A stretch of 64,000 nucleotides of DNA from Flavobacterium sp. 1355 (GTDB lineage Bacteria > Bacteroidota > Bacteroidia > Flavobacteriales > Flavobacteriaceae). Positions within the stretch are counted from its first letter, which is position 1. The number at the start of each line of letters is the position of its first letter. Below the pieces are notes generated by a model, which saw nothing but the letters and a program-made list of their open reading frames with translations, was not told the origin of the DNA and made no database searches. The translations under genes and the position numbers were made by a program. Below, one piece after another: positions 16,618 through 25,322 of this stretch. The stretch is from positions 248,001 through 312,000 of the forward strand of contig NZ_JAFICC010000002.1 of the NCBI RefSeq assembly GCF_017833415.1, in the 5' to 3' direction.

Positions 16618-16823
16618 TTTTTATCCATTTCTTTTTCAAAATCTTCCCAGCTAATAAAATCTTCTGGTTTAGCATTTTTCAATCGTTCCAAAACCATCTC
16701 TTGTTGCCATATCGGAATTGCATTCTCAGTGTTTTCATTTATAGAAACATCTGGAACATGTTTAAAAAAACTGATAAAAGTATCGTAAAAATCGTCTGGA
16801 ATTGTAACAGTTAATTGTCTCAT
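16608..16823 (-). CDS. Antitoxin-like protein of the RelE/ParE pair
   Basis: 71 residues: an N-terminal strand (RQLTVTIPDDFYDTFISFF), then an acidic helical C-terminus (ERLKNAKPEDFISWEDFEKE). The order antitoxin then toxin, the 10-base overlap and the small acidic protein support the call, although it does not clearly match a named antitoxin family. Antitoxins of this kind usually repress their own promoter; the upstream 130 bases contain AAACTGTAAAC repeats that could serve as sites. Confidence 0.72.
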   Translation of the reverse strand: MRQLTVTIPDDFYDTFISFFKHVPDVSINENTENAIPIWQQEMVLERLKNAKPEDFISWEDFEKEMDKKWL

Positions 16824-16870
16824 AACTTTAAAATTTATACAAAAATACTAATTAATTTAGTTTCAGGTTT

Positions 16871-16921
16871 ACTGAGAAGTTTCTAAAGAAAACTGTAAAC
16901 TGTAAACCGAAAACTGTAAAC
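16871..16921. repeat. Short AAACTGTAAAC repeats between the antitoxin and glnS
   Basis: AAACTGTAAAC appears in close succession (at about 16889, with a variant AAACCGAAAACTGTAAAC following). It lies in the divergent intergenic region. It could be an operator for the antitoxin or a small dispersed repeat. Confidence 0.4.
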
Positions 16922-16926
16922 TTTTT

Positions 16927-16934
16927 TATCTTTG
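16927..16934 (+). promoter_or_regulatory. Predicted -7 box of glnS
   Basis: TATCTTTG, an exact TAnnTTTG, 19 bases before the glnS ATG. No clear -33 element. Confidence 0.55.
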
Positions 16935-16953
16935 CTAAAATTACTATAAAATA

Positions 16954-19071
16954 ATGGCATCAGAAGAGAAATCACTCAATTTTATTGAACAAATAATAGA
17001 AGAAGATCTAAAATCGGGTCTTTCAAATAACAAACTTCATTTTCGTTTTCCACCAGAGCCAAATGGGTATCTGCACATAGGACACGCAAGTTCTATTGCT
17101 TTGAATTTTGGTTTAGGAATTGATTATCAGTCTCCTGTAAATTTACGTTTTGACGATACAAACCCAGAAAAGGAAGAGCAGGAATTTGTTGATGCTATAA
17201 AAAAAGATGTGGAATGGCTGGGTTATAAATGGGCTGAGGAATGTTATGCTTCAGACTATTTTCAACAATTATACGACTGGGCAGTTTTATTAATTAAAAA
17301 AGATAAAGCGTATGTTGATAGCCAGTCTTCTGAAGATATGGCAATTCAAAAAGGAACGCCATCCACAGAAGGTGTTGATAGTCCATACAGAAATCGTTCT
17401 GTAGAAGAAAATTTAGATTTATTCGAAAGAATGAAAAATGGTGAATTTGAGGCTGGTACACATATTCTTCGTGCAAAAATTGACATGAAATCAACAAACA
17501 TGTTGATGCGTGATCCTATTATGTACAGAATTTTGCACAAGCATCATCATAGAACAGGAGATGCATGGAAAATATATCCGATGTACGATTGGGCACACGG
17601 GCAAAGTGATTATTTGGAGCAAATTTCACACTCATTTTGTACGTTAGAATTTTTGCCTCACCGTGAATTGTACGATTGGTTTTTAGACCAAATTATTGAT
17701 GAAAATCAGATTCGCCCAAAGCAAAGAGAATTTGCAAGACGTAACTTATCACATACTGTTGTCAGTAAAAGAAAATTACAGCAACTAGTTAAGGAAAAGC
17801 ATGTTAACGGTTGGGATGATCCTAGAATGTCAACAATTTCTGGGTTAAGGAGACGTGGTTATACTGCTGCTTCTTTACGTAATTTTGCTAACACAATTGG
17901 TATTGCAAAACGTGATAATCTGATTAATGTATCGGTTTTAGAGTTTTGTATTAGAGAAGATTTAAACAAAATTGCGCCTCGTGTAATGGCTGTTTTAGAT
18001 CCTGTAAAACTGGTAATTACAAATTATCCGGAAGGAAAAGAAGAGTGGCTGGAAGCTGAAAATAATCAGGAAGATGAAAATGCTGGTTTCAGGAAAGTAC
18101 CTTTTTCCCGTGAATTATATATAGAAAGAGAAGACTTTTTAGAAGATGCACCGGCTAAATATTTCCGGTTAACTTTAGGAAAAGAAGTACGACTTAAAAA
18201 CGCTTATATCATTAAAGGAGAATCAGTTATAAAAGATTCAGAAGGTAATATTACAGAAATTCATGTATCTTATGATACCGATTCTTTAAGCGGGAGCGGG
18301 ACAGAAGCAAGTCAGAGAAAAGTGTCTGGAACATTGCATTGGGTTTCTATTGCTCATGCCATTGAAGCAGAGGTTCGTATGTACGATCGTTTGTTTACAG
18401 ATGAAGCACCGGACAGCTATAAGGAGAAAAATTTCTTAGATTTTGTGAATCCAAATTCATTAGAAATTATCAAAGGATTTGTTGAACCAAGTTTGGCAAC
18501 AGCTCAAAATGAAGATAAATTTCAATTTCAACGTTTAGGTTATTTTACTGTTGATAAAGACTCAACTCCTTCAAAATTAGTATTTAACAAAACTGTTGGA
18601 TTAAAAGATGCATGGGAAGAAAAAGGTAAAAAAGAAGAAAACAGCATTAATAATTCTTTAAAAGAAATTAATAAATATTTTAAAGTTGAGACAAAACCAG
18701 AACGTATTGCAATTGAAAGTGCAATAGGGGAGAGCATCAAAAATGTTTCAAGTTTTTCTTTATTACAAAATTCACTAAAGAAGAATATTAATAATAATAA
18801 GGCTTCGTTGTTATTTTCTCAATTTCTTTTAAAATATTCTAATTGGAAATCTACAGATTTTGAAGAAGACGATATTAAAAAATTATATACTATGTCTCTA
18901 AGAAGCGAATCGACTTATGTTCGATCGAAAGCACTTTTAAATTTAAGAGATATTGAAAACGAAAGTTTCAGAAATCAATTTGAAGATGAAATTTTGAAAT
19001 TATATTCAAATCCTCCAAAAAATGCATCAGAAAGAGAAATTGAAATTTTATCAGAAATGGTAAAGAAGTAA
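16954..19071 (+). CDS. glnS: Glutaminyl-tRNA synthetase with C-terminal extension
   Basis: 705 residues, about 150 more than the roughly 555 usual for GlnRS. Class I motifs are present: PPEPNGYLHIGHASSIALN with HIGH near residue 46, the amino-acid site LRFDDTNPEKE, the specificity segment YPMYDWAHGQSDYLEQISHS and the KMSKS-like loop VVSKRKL. The beta-barrel anticodon-binding part ends near residue 555 (FQFQRLGYFTVDKD). After that comes an extra helical region (SINNSLKEINKYFK to the end) with a HEAT-like unit (ESTYVRSKALLNLRDIENES). It attaches glutamine to tRNA-Gln directly. Confidence 0.95.
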   Translation: MASEEKSLNFIEQIIEEDLKSGLSNNKLHFRFPPEPNGYLHIGHASSIALNFGLGIDYQSPVNLRFDDTNPEKEEQEFVDAIKKDVEWLGYKWAEECYASDYFQQLYDWAVLLIKKDKAYVDSQSSEDMAIQKGTPSTEGVDSPYRNRSVEENLDLFERMKNGEFEAGTHILRAKIDMKSTNMLMRDPIMYRILHKHHHRTGDAWKIYPMYDWAHGQSDYLEQISHSFCTLEFLPHRELYDWFLDQIIDENQIRPKQREFARRNLSHTVVSKRKLQQLVKEKHVNGWDDPRMSTISGLRRRGYTAASLRNFANTIGIAKRDNLINVSVLEFCIREDLNKIAPRVMAVLDPVKLVITNYPEGKEEWLEAENNQEDENAGFRKVPFSRELYIEREDFLEDAPAKYFRLTLGKEVRLKNAYIIKGESVIKDSEGNITEIHVSYDTDSLSGSGTEASQRKVSGTLHWVSIAHAIEAEVRMYDRLFTDEAPDSYKEKNFLDFVNPNSLEIIKGFVEPSLATAQNEDKFQFQRLGYFTVDKDSTPSKLVFNKTVGLKDAWEEKGKKEENSINNSLKEINKYFKVETKPERIAIESAIGESIKNVSSFSLLQNSLKKNINNNKASLLFSQFLLKYSNWKSTDFEEDDIKKLYTMSLRSESTYVRSKALLNLRDIENESFRNQFEDEILKLYSNPPKNASEREIEILSEMVKK

Positions 19072-19088
19072 TATCAGATAAATTTATT

Positions 19089-19116
19089 AAAAGCGCTTTT
19101 ATAAGCGCTTTTTTTT
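19089..19116 (+). terminator. Terminator of glnS
   Basis: AAAAGCGCTT and AAGCGCTTTT arms with a TTAT loop, followed by a T run, 18 bases past the stop. Confidence 0.9.
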
Positions 19117-19923
19117 ATTATCTACATTATCTATTTAATATTGAATTTTAATAAATTTTATAGATTAAAAGTGACTTTCATAAATTGATTTTAATACAAT
19201 TTTTTAATTCTTCCGACTCAGTTTTCATCTTTTTAAAAATCATTTAACAGAAAGCTTTATTTAGTTTTTTGATATTTTGAGATGAAATTTTAATACAAAA
19301 ATTCAAATTTTTACTTTTCTATTTTTTTAAAAATAGATTCATTTCTATAAACATACAATTTATTATAAATCAATTTTAACTATGATTTTCATGAAAGGAA
19401 TGTTTTTAATTATGATTATAAATATTGATAGTAAAAATATAATTAATAGTTTTTAATTATTAATATTAGCTGTCACAAATTGATTTTAAGCTAATATTTT
19501 AATTCTGTCTACATATAACTCGTTTTTTGAATTATTGTTTAAATAACGTCTCTATTTTAATTTTTAAAGTCATTTTTGTCAGTTTAACGGGTTATTAACA
19601 TACAATTGTTTATAAAGTTGCTATTTTTATCCAAAGGTCAATCTGAAATTTTTTAATTTTAAAAATGACACTTTAGGAATCAAATCTGAGTTTTTTCTAA
19701 ATGCAAAAATGCAATTTTTGTTTTAGATTTTATTCTAAGTCTGCATTCCGAAAATTGGTTTTATGGTCAATTCTAATTGTGTTTATATTTTGATAATACT
19801 TTAGTAAAAGCATTTTTTCAAAGTATAACATAATTTTCAAATTTCATGAAATTGGTTTTGTGATTTATAAATTTTGATTTTCATTTTGATCAAAGAAATT
19901 TTTAATCCTTAAATTTAATTATC
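19117..19923. other. 0.8 kb AT-rich non-coding stretch with degenerate repeats
   Basis: No reading frame with protein-like composition. Two related segments of about 40 bases, at about 19177 and 19474, share AAATTGATTTTAA, then TTTTAATTCT. CATACAATT occurs near 19350 and 19600. It could be decayed DNA, the long 5' region of the following secreted-protein gene, or both. Confidence 0.35.
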
Positions 19924-20403
19924 ATGAAAAATGTATTTTTTACTCTGGCTATTTTATTTGCAAATATTGCAATTTCCCAAACACATCAAATTACAAAACA
20001 CAATGGAGAACAACTTGATGTTAACTTCATTAAAAATGAAAATGGTTTAGTTTATTATTCTTTGAATGGAAGTTCAGAAGAAATAAAAATCAGTAAGCAT
20101 GCCGTTTCATCCATTACCAATAAACAAACAAAACAGACTCAGAAAATTTCTGATAAAGTAATTGTAGATTCAAAAGACGATTATAAAATGGTTACTGTTT
20201 TGCCTCAGGAAAAGACAATAGGATTAAAACAGGCTGCTAGTTTTACAGGAGTTTCGACAAGGACAAAAGGGGAGCCGCCTATTGCAAATCAAAAACAGAC
20301 TGCTTTAAGAATCAAAACCAAGTCTGCATCTAGTGGGTATCCGTTTGTTAGTATTGTAGAAAAAGGTAATGGCAGATATGAAGCTGTAGCGTATGTGTAT
20401 TAA
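19924..20403 (+). CDS. Small secreted protein of unknown function
   Basis: 159 residues. A signal peptide (MKNVFFTLAILFANIAISQ) is followed by a region suited to a small beta-domain (HQITKHNGEQLDVNFIKNEN, LVYYSLNGSSEEIKISKHAV) and a basic C-terminal half ending in GRYEAVAYVY. No family is recognised. Export to the periplasm or outer membrane is likely. It stands alone after a long non-coding stretch. Confidence 0.75.
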   Translation: MKNVFFTLAILFANIAISQTHQITKHNGEQLDVNFIKNENGLVYYSLNGSSEEIKISKHAVSSITNKQTKQTQKISDKVIVDSKDDYKMVTVLPQEKTIGLKQAASFTGVSTRTKGEPPIANQKQTALRIKTKSASSGYPFVSIVEKGNGRYEAVAYVY

Positions 20404-20493
20404 TTATATTGTTAATTTTTTATAAATTACAATTAATGAGAATTTTATAAGTTCAAAAAAGATTACCTTTAGTATCAATTTAAATTTAATATC

Positions 20494-20820
20494 ATGTCAA
20501 AGAACTTAAATACGGCGGCCGCAATTTTGGCTGCTGCAGCTGCCGGAGCAGCAATCGGAATTTTATTTGCACCAGACAAAGGATCTAAAACAAGGGCAAA
20601 ATTAAAAGAGGGAATTGACGATGCGAAGCACAATCTGCAAGATTCATTTGAAGCAAGTTCTGAAGTTCTTCGTGAAAAATTCACAAATGCCACTCAAAAT
20701 CTGGATGGAACCTTAAATGATTTATTATCCAATGTAAGTCATAAGACAGAAGAAGTAATTACTTTTTTAGAATCTAAATTAGCAGAATTAAAAGCGCAAA
20801 ACGCTAAAATGCAAAAATAA
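20494..20820 (+). CDS. YtxH domain protein
   Basis: 108 residues. The Ala/Gly-rich membrane helix AAAILAAAAAGAAIGILFAP followed by DKGSKTRAKLKEGIDD is the YtxH signature. The rest is an amphipathic helix with Leu, Glu and Lys. YtxH proteins are linked to general stress in other bacteria. It is followed, after a terminator, by the holin-like and DUF6327 genes, a set often found together in flavobacteria. Confidence 0.88.
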   Translation: MSKNLNTAAAILAAAAAGAAIGILFAPDKGSKTRAKLKEGIDDAKHNLQDSFEASSEVLREKFTNATQNLDGTLNDLLSNVSHKTEEVITFLESKLAELKAQNAKMQK

Positions 20821-20830
20821 TCACAACACA

Positions 20831-20876
20831 AAAGCACAAAACAATCTTATTTACAAGGGCGTTTTGTGCTTTTTAA
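20831..20876 (+). terminator. Terminator of the YtxH gene
   Basis: AAAGCACAAAAC and GTTTTGTGCTTT arms with an 18-base loop and a T run. It leaves the next gene to its own promoter or to read-through. Confidence 0.85.
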
Positions 20877-20890
20877 TTTAAATTACAAAT

Positions 20891-21241
20891 ATGGCTTTTG
20901 AAGATATAAAGGAAAATACAGACGCTGTTCAGGATAATGCTAGAGTTTATTTAGAAAGTCATTTGGCATATTATAAACTATGGGGTTTTAAAGTGGCGAT
21001 GAAATCTACTACCTTGATTTTTAAGTTTACTTTGATTTTGGTTTGTTTTAGTATGGTTATGATTTTTGGGTCTTTTGCCGCAGCGTATGCTTTTGGTGCT
21101 TTGTTTGAAAGTAATGCGCTTGGGTTTTTAGCAGTAGGAGGAATCTATTTTGTGTTTACCATTTTACTTTTTTTTATAAAAGATAAAATGATTGAAGGCC
21201 CGATTCTGGAGAAATTTTCTGAAATATTTTTTAATGATTGA
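20891..21241 (+). CDS. Phage-holin-family (HoxX/DUF1469-like) membrane protein
   Basis: 116 residues. An amphipathic N-terminus (ENTDAVQDNARVYLESHLAY) leads into two strong membrane helices (IFKFTLILVCFSMVMIFGSF and ALGFLAVGGIYFVFTILLFF) and a short charged tail. The family name comes from holin-like topology; these chromosomal proteins are not evidence of a prophage. It overlaps or abuts the DUF6327 gene. Confidence 0.82.
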   Translation: MAFEDIKENTDAVQDNARVYLESHLAYYKLWGFKVAMKSTTLIFKFTLILVCFSMVMIFGSFAAAYAFGALFESNALGFLAVGGIYFVFTILLFFIKDKMIEGPILEKFSEIFFND

Positions 21242-21245
21242 TTTT

Positions 21246-21500
21246 ATGGAAGCAAAAAAATATTCTTCTTATGCTGAGATCGAACGTGATCTTGAAATTT
21301 TAAAACTTGAAAAGGAAATCAATTATCAGAAATTGGTTTTAAGTTTTCAGAGAACTAAGGAGTCCATAACACCTCAAAACATTGTTAATGGAATTTTTTC
21401 TTCTTATAAAGATTATTTCTCAAATTCTTATGTAAGCATTTTGCAATCGGTTTTACCATATATTATCGGTTGGTTTATCAATAAAAAAAGAGGCAGTTAA
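21246..21500 (+). CDS. DUF6327-type small protein
   Basis: 84 residues from MEAKKYSSYAEIERDLEILK, chosen because this matches the start of relatives I recall. An upstream ATG at 21234 that overlaps the previous stop and another at 21192 would add 4 or 18 residues. The C-terminus has a hydrophobic stretch (YVSILQSVLPYIIGWFINKK). Function is unknown. The stop codon lies in the loop of the terminator. Confidence 0.78.
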   Translation: MEAKKYSSYAEIERDLEILKLEKEINYQKLVLSFQRTKESITPQNIVNGIFSSYKDYFSNSYVSILQSVLPYIIGWFINKKRGS

Positions 21501-21510
21501 GCCTCTTTTT
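21485..21510. terminator. Bidirectional terminator between the DUF6327 and SPFH genes
   Basis: AAAAGAGGC and GCCTCTTTT arms with T runs on both strands. It serves the two convergent genes, and the plus-strand stop codon is part of the loop. Confidence 0.85.
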
Positions 21511-21517
21511 CGTTTTA

Positions 21518-22501
21518 TTATTGTTGTACATCTGGTTGAATGTCATCTTCATAACCAGATTGTGGTTGAATAGGTTTTGTTTTTTCTACTTTTTTATTGT
21601 TCTTTTTCATCATTTCACCAACCTGGTTTGATGCTGTAAATGAAGCAACCATATTATTTAGCATATCACTTCCTGCTTGCGGAGAATTTGGTAACAAGAT
21701 TAAGTTTGAATTAGCATCGGCACCAATTGCCTGTAAAGTGTCATAATGTTGTGTCACTACGATTAGGGCAGAAGCTTCCTGGGAATTGATTCCAACATTA
21801 TTCAAGACTTCAACACTTTCTACCAGACCTCTTGCAATTTCACGACGCTGATCTGCAATACCCTGACCTTGTAAACGTTTACTTTCAGCCTCAGCTTTTG
21901 CTTTTGCAACAATTCTGATTCTTGAACTTTCTGCTTCAAATTCGGCAGCCGTTTTTTCTCTGTCCGCAGCATTGATTCTGTTCATTGCATTTTTTACCTG
22001 GATATCCGGATCAATATCAGTAACCAAGGTGTTGATAATATCATAACCATAAGTAGTCATGGCTTCATTCAATTCTCTTTTTACAGCAATTGCAATATCA
22101 TCCTTTCTTTCAAAAACATCATCCAATTTTAGTTTTGGAACTTCGGCACGAACAACATCAAAAACATAAGCAGTAATTTGGTCGTGTGGATATTCCAGTT
22201 TGTAAAAAGCATCGTATACTTTTTCCTGAATAACCTTAAACTGAACCGAGACTTTCATTTTGATAAAAACGTTGTCTTTGGTTTTGGTTTCGATGATAAC
22301 ATCTAATTGTTGAATTTTCAGATTTACACGTCCGGCGATTCTGTCAACGATCGGAATTTTAAGTTGTAAACCCGAATTTCTTACGCTTAAAAATTTACCA
22401 AATCTTTCGATTACAACAGAGGATTGTTGTTTTACGGTAAAAAATGAAGACATAAAAATAAAAAATCCGAAGACTAAAAGGATAATTAATGCTGTGTTCA
22501 T
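21518..22501 (-). CDS. SPFH/band-7 (stomatin-like) membrane protein
   Basis: 327 residues. An N-terminal membrane helix (ALIILLVFGFFIFMSSFFTV) is followed by the SPFH domain (VKQQSSVVIERFGKFLSVRN, LQLKIPIVDRIAGRVNLKIQ) and a long Ala/Glu/Arg coiled coil (AKAKAEAESKRLQGQGIADQ), then a flotillin-like end. Stomatin-type proteins form oligomeric membrane scaffolds. No NfeD-type partner is adjacent. The C-terminal 40 residues are polar and low in complexity. Confidence 0.93.
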   Translation of the reverse strand: MNTALIILLVFGFFIFMSSFFTVKQQSSVVIERFGKFLSVRNSGLQLKIPIVDRIAGRVNLKIQQLDVIIETKTKDNVFIKMKVSVQFKVIQEKVYDAFYKLEYPHDQITAYVFDVVRAEVPKLKLDDVFERKDDIAIAVKRELNEAMTTYGYDIINTLVTDIDPDIQVKNAMNRINAADREKTAAEFEAESSRIRIVAKAKAEAESKRLQGQGIADQRREIARGLVESVEVLNNVGINSQEASALIVVTQHYDTLQAIGADANSNLILLPNSPQAGSDMLNNMVASFTASNQVGEMMKKNNKKVEKTKPIQPQSGYEDDIQPDVQQ

Positions 22502-22643
22502 GGTGATACTAATTTAGATTTTATTAATTTTTTAAAAATACGAATAATATAATGAGATTGGTTACTTATTAATTTCTTTAGAAGATTTTAATTGTTAAAA
22601 TTTAGTCTACATTTGGTTAAATTTTAACCCAAAAACAAATTTT

Positions 22644-23621
22644 ATGAAAAGAATTCTATTTTATTTTTTATTATTAAGCTCTCTGGCTTCAAAAGCTCAG
22701 ATTAATGTTAGCTTTTATGCTGATCCTGATGAACTAAAACAATTAAAAACACGCCCTTTGCTTGTTGAAGTTCTTGAAGAAGATGAGGATGTATTAAAGA
22801 AATTAAGTAAACCAAAATTTGCAGAAGATCTTGCAGACTATAAAAAGTTTGTAGTAGATTTTAATAAAGATTTTAAAATTTATGCGCAAAAGTATTGGTC
22901 ATTTACCGATAAAATGGAATTTAAAACAGTTACTGAAATCAAGGCTTTGCAAAAAGCTAAGGATAAATCGTATGCTGTTCTAAGATTAGTTCAGTTAAAT
23001 GATAAAGGTTATTGGGGAACTAAAACAAATCAAAACGTTCCTGCATTAGCATTTACAAGAATTGAAAGTAATATTATTAAAACAGATTCTAAGATTTATT
23101 TGCCATCACGAAATTTAAATAATGATAAATCTTTATCGGAAGCAGATTATAAATATGCTTTAACAATTTTGCAAGCTAATGTTGATTGGATTATTGCCAA
23201 TGATAAAGTTTTGAATTTTGATAAGTATGCTGAAAAAATGGCTAAAGAAAATGTATCCAAATTAAAAGGGAAAACATTATTAGTAGAAGATAATATGTTG
23301 GCGAAGGGCAGAACAAAAGAAGCTGCGATAAAAAATTATGGTGGAGATTTGAAGTTTGTATCTGAATCTGAATTAAACGATGCGTTGGTTAATAAAGCTA
23401 AAAACACGGCTGTTGTATATACTGCTCCTTATGGTATTGTGAAGTCGAATGCAGCATTTGTTTCGATGTCTACTATAGTATATTTTAAAATTATTGTAGA
23501 TTGTGAAACAAACGAAATTCTATGGTTGTATATGCCGGGAGCTATGAATTGGGGAGCAAATATGTCAAACCAATTAACGGAAGGCGAATTTAAAGTAATG
23601 GCAGAATTAAAAATTATATAA
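22644..23621 (+). CDS. Secreted protein of unknown function
   Basis: 325 residues with a signal peptide (MKRILFYFLLLSSLASKAQ). The mature part is Lys- and Asp-rich, with EVLEEDEDVLKKLSKPKFAE and a later VVYTAPYGIVKSNAAFVSMS segment. No family recognised. It is monocistronic, with a terminator just after the stop, and faces gltX. Confidence 0.75.
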   Translation: MKRILFYFLLLSSLASKAQINVSFYADPDELKQLKTRPLLVEVLEEDEDVLKKLSKPKFAEDLADYKKFVVDFNKDFKIYAQKYWSFTDKMEFKTVTEIKALQKAKDKSYAVLRLVQLNDKGYWGTKTNQNVPALAFTRIESNIIKTDSKIYLPSRNLNNDKSLSEADYKYALTILQANVDWIIANDKVLNFDKYAEKMAKENVSKLKGKTLLVEDNMLAKGRTKEAAIKNYGGDLKFVSESELNDALVNKAKNTAVVYTAPYGIVKSNAAFVSMSTIVYFKIIVDCETNEILWLYMPGAMNWGANMSNQLTEGEFKVMAELKII

Positions 23622-23650
23622 AAAAAAGCTCCCAATTTGGGAGCTTTTTT
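23622..23650. terminator. Bidirectional terminator between the secreted protein and gltX
   Basis: AAAAAAGCTCCC and GGGAGCTTTTTT arms with a 5-base loop. It works for both convergent genes. Confidence 0.92.
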
Positions 23651-23654
23651 GTTT

Positions 23655-25160
23655 TTATAAAGTTGCGATTGCTTTCTGAATTCTCGAAATAGTTTCTTCT
23701 TTTCCGATGATTTCAACAATGTCAAATAGGTGAGGACCTTTCAAAGCTCCAACTAAACTTAAACGGAAAGGCTGCATCACTTTACCCATTCCAATTTCAT
23801 TTTTGGTTAACCAGTCTTTTACGATTGCTTCGATATTTGCTGAATCAAATCCATCAATATATTCAAGTGTTGAAATCAATTCCTGCATTAAAGCCGGAGT
23901 TTCTTCCTTCCAGTTCTTGCTTGCTTTTTCATCATAAGATTTTGGAGCCTGAAAAAAGAAATCAGTCAAATCCCAAAATTCAGAAACGAAATGTGCTCTT
24001 TCTTTAATCAAAGAAACGATTCTTGTTGTCACTTCGAGCGGAGTCGAGAAGCCTTTTTCAACTAAAATAGGAGTGAAGCTTTTCGCTAAATCAGCATCAT
24101 TTTGTTTGATTAAGTATTGGTGATTAAACCATTTGTTTTTCTCCGGATCAAATTTTGCTCCCGATTTATGAACTCGGTTCAAATCAAAAGATTCTACTAA
24201 TTCTTCTAGAGAAAATAATTCTTTATCCGTTCCGTCATTCCATCCAAGCAAAGCAAGGAAGTTGATAACCGCTTCCGGGAAAAATCCGTTTTCTCTGTAG
24301 CCAGATAAAACATCTTCTTCTGTTTTCCATTCTAATGGAAACACAGGAAAACCTAATTTATCACCATCTCTTTTAGATAATTTTCCGTTTCCAATTGGTT
24401 TTAATATCAAAGGCAAATGTGCAAACTCCGGTGCATCCCAGCCAAAAGCTCTGTACAATAAAACGTGTAATGGCATCGATGGCAACCATTCTTCTCCACG
24501 AATAACATGTGACGTTTCCATCAAATGGTCATCAACAATATTGGCCAAATGATAGGTTGGCATTCCGTCACTTTTAAATAATACTTTATCGTCTAGTAGA
24601 TTCGTTTCAAATTTTACATCGCCACGGATGATATCTTTTAAGTGTAAAGTTTCATTAACGGGAGTTTTAAAACGGATTACATAATGTTCTCCATTTGCAA
24701 TTCTTTTAGCAACATCTTCTGCAGAAATTACCAAAGAGGTATCTAACTTTTCACGATTGTGATGATTATAAATAAACGTTTTACCTTCAGCCTCGTGTTG
24801 TTTTCTATGTGCATCCAAAGCTTCCGGTGTATCAAAAGCATAATACGCCCAACCTGAATTAATCAATTGATCAGCATATTGCTGGTACAATTGCTTACGG
24901 TCACTTTGTCTGTAAGGACCAAATTTTTCATTTTTCCCAACGGTTTCTTCAGGAGCAATTCCCAGCCATTCTAAAGCTTCCATAATATAAGCTTCAGCAC
25001 CAGGAACAAAACGAGTCTGATCTGTATCTTCAATTCTCAAATAGAAAATACCATTATTCTTTTTTGCAAATAAATAATTAAATAGGGCAGTACGAACTCC
25101 GCCAATATGTAATGGTCCAGTCGGACTTGGTGCAAAACGCACACGAACTTGCTTTGACAT
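23655..25160 (-). CDS. gltX: Glutamyl-tRNA synthetase
   Basis: 501 residues, the usual length. The HIGH motif occurs as PSPTGPLHIGGVRTALFNYL near the N-terminus, with LRIEDTDQTR after it. The second motif reads KLSKRDGDKLG. The C-terminal anticodon-binding domain is helical (GKVMQPFRLSLVGALKGPHL). It charges tRNA-Glu. A -7 box lies 17 bases upstream of the ATG. Confidence 0.97.
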   Translation of the reverse strand: MSKQVRVRFAPSPTGPLHIGGVRTALFNYLFAKKNNGIFYLRIEDTDQTRFVPGAEAYIMEALEWLGIAPEETVGKNEKFGPYRQSDRKQLYQQYADQLINSGWAYYAFDTPEALDAHRKQHEAEGKTFIYNHHNREKLDTSLVISAEDVAKRIANGEHYVIRFKTPVNETLHLKDIIRGDVKFETNLLDDKVLFKSDGMPTYHLANIVDDHLMETSHVIRGEEWLPSMPLHVLLYRAFGWDAPEFAHLPLILKPIGNGKLSKRDGDKLGFPVFPLEWKTEEDVLSGYRENGFFPEAVINFLALLGWNDGTDKELFSLEELVESFDLNRVHKSGAKFDPEKNKWFNHQYLIKQNDADLAKSFTPILVEKGFSTPLEVTTRIVSLIKERAHFVSEFWDLTDFFFQAPKSYDEKASKNWKEETPALMQELISTLEYIDGFDSANIEAIVKDWLTKNEIGMGKVMQPFRLSLVGALKGPHLFDIVEIIGKEETISRIQKAIATL

Positions 25161-25187
25161 TTGTTTAAATTTTGGTGCAAAGATACA

Positions 25188-25195
25188 ACTTTAGT
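25188..25195 (-). promoter_or_regulatory. Predicted -7 box of gltX
   Basis: TATCTTTG on the minus strand, an exact TAnnTTTG, 27 bases before the gltX start region with a CACC after it. Confidence 0.55.
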
Positions 25196-25240
25196 TAAAT
25201 CCCAATTTTTTAAATTCCAAACTACAAGGTGAAGTTCAGG

Positions 25241-25272
25241 TTGGAATTTGGAATTTTTTTTTTTGGAATTTC
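25241..25272. repeat. TTGGAATTT-type dispersed repeat, copy 2
   Basis: Near-identical to 6094-6124. Here it also forms an inverted repeat with AAATTCCAA about 25 bases to the left, so it may fold as a hairpin. Confidence 0.5.
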
Positions 25273-25322
25273 AATTACTATAATTACTACTTTTATGGGT
25301 TATAATCATAAGAGATTTTATT

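Noticed and set aside
20891..21241. Holin-family gene as a sign of a prophage
   Set aside because: The neighbours are YtxH and DUF6327 genes, with no phage structural, integrase or lysin genes. The family name reflects topology only.
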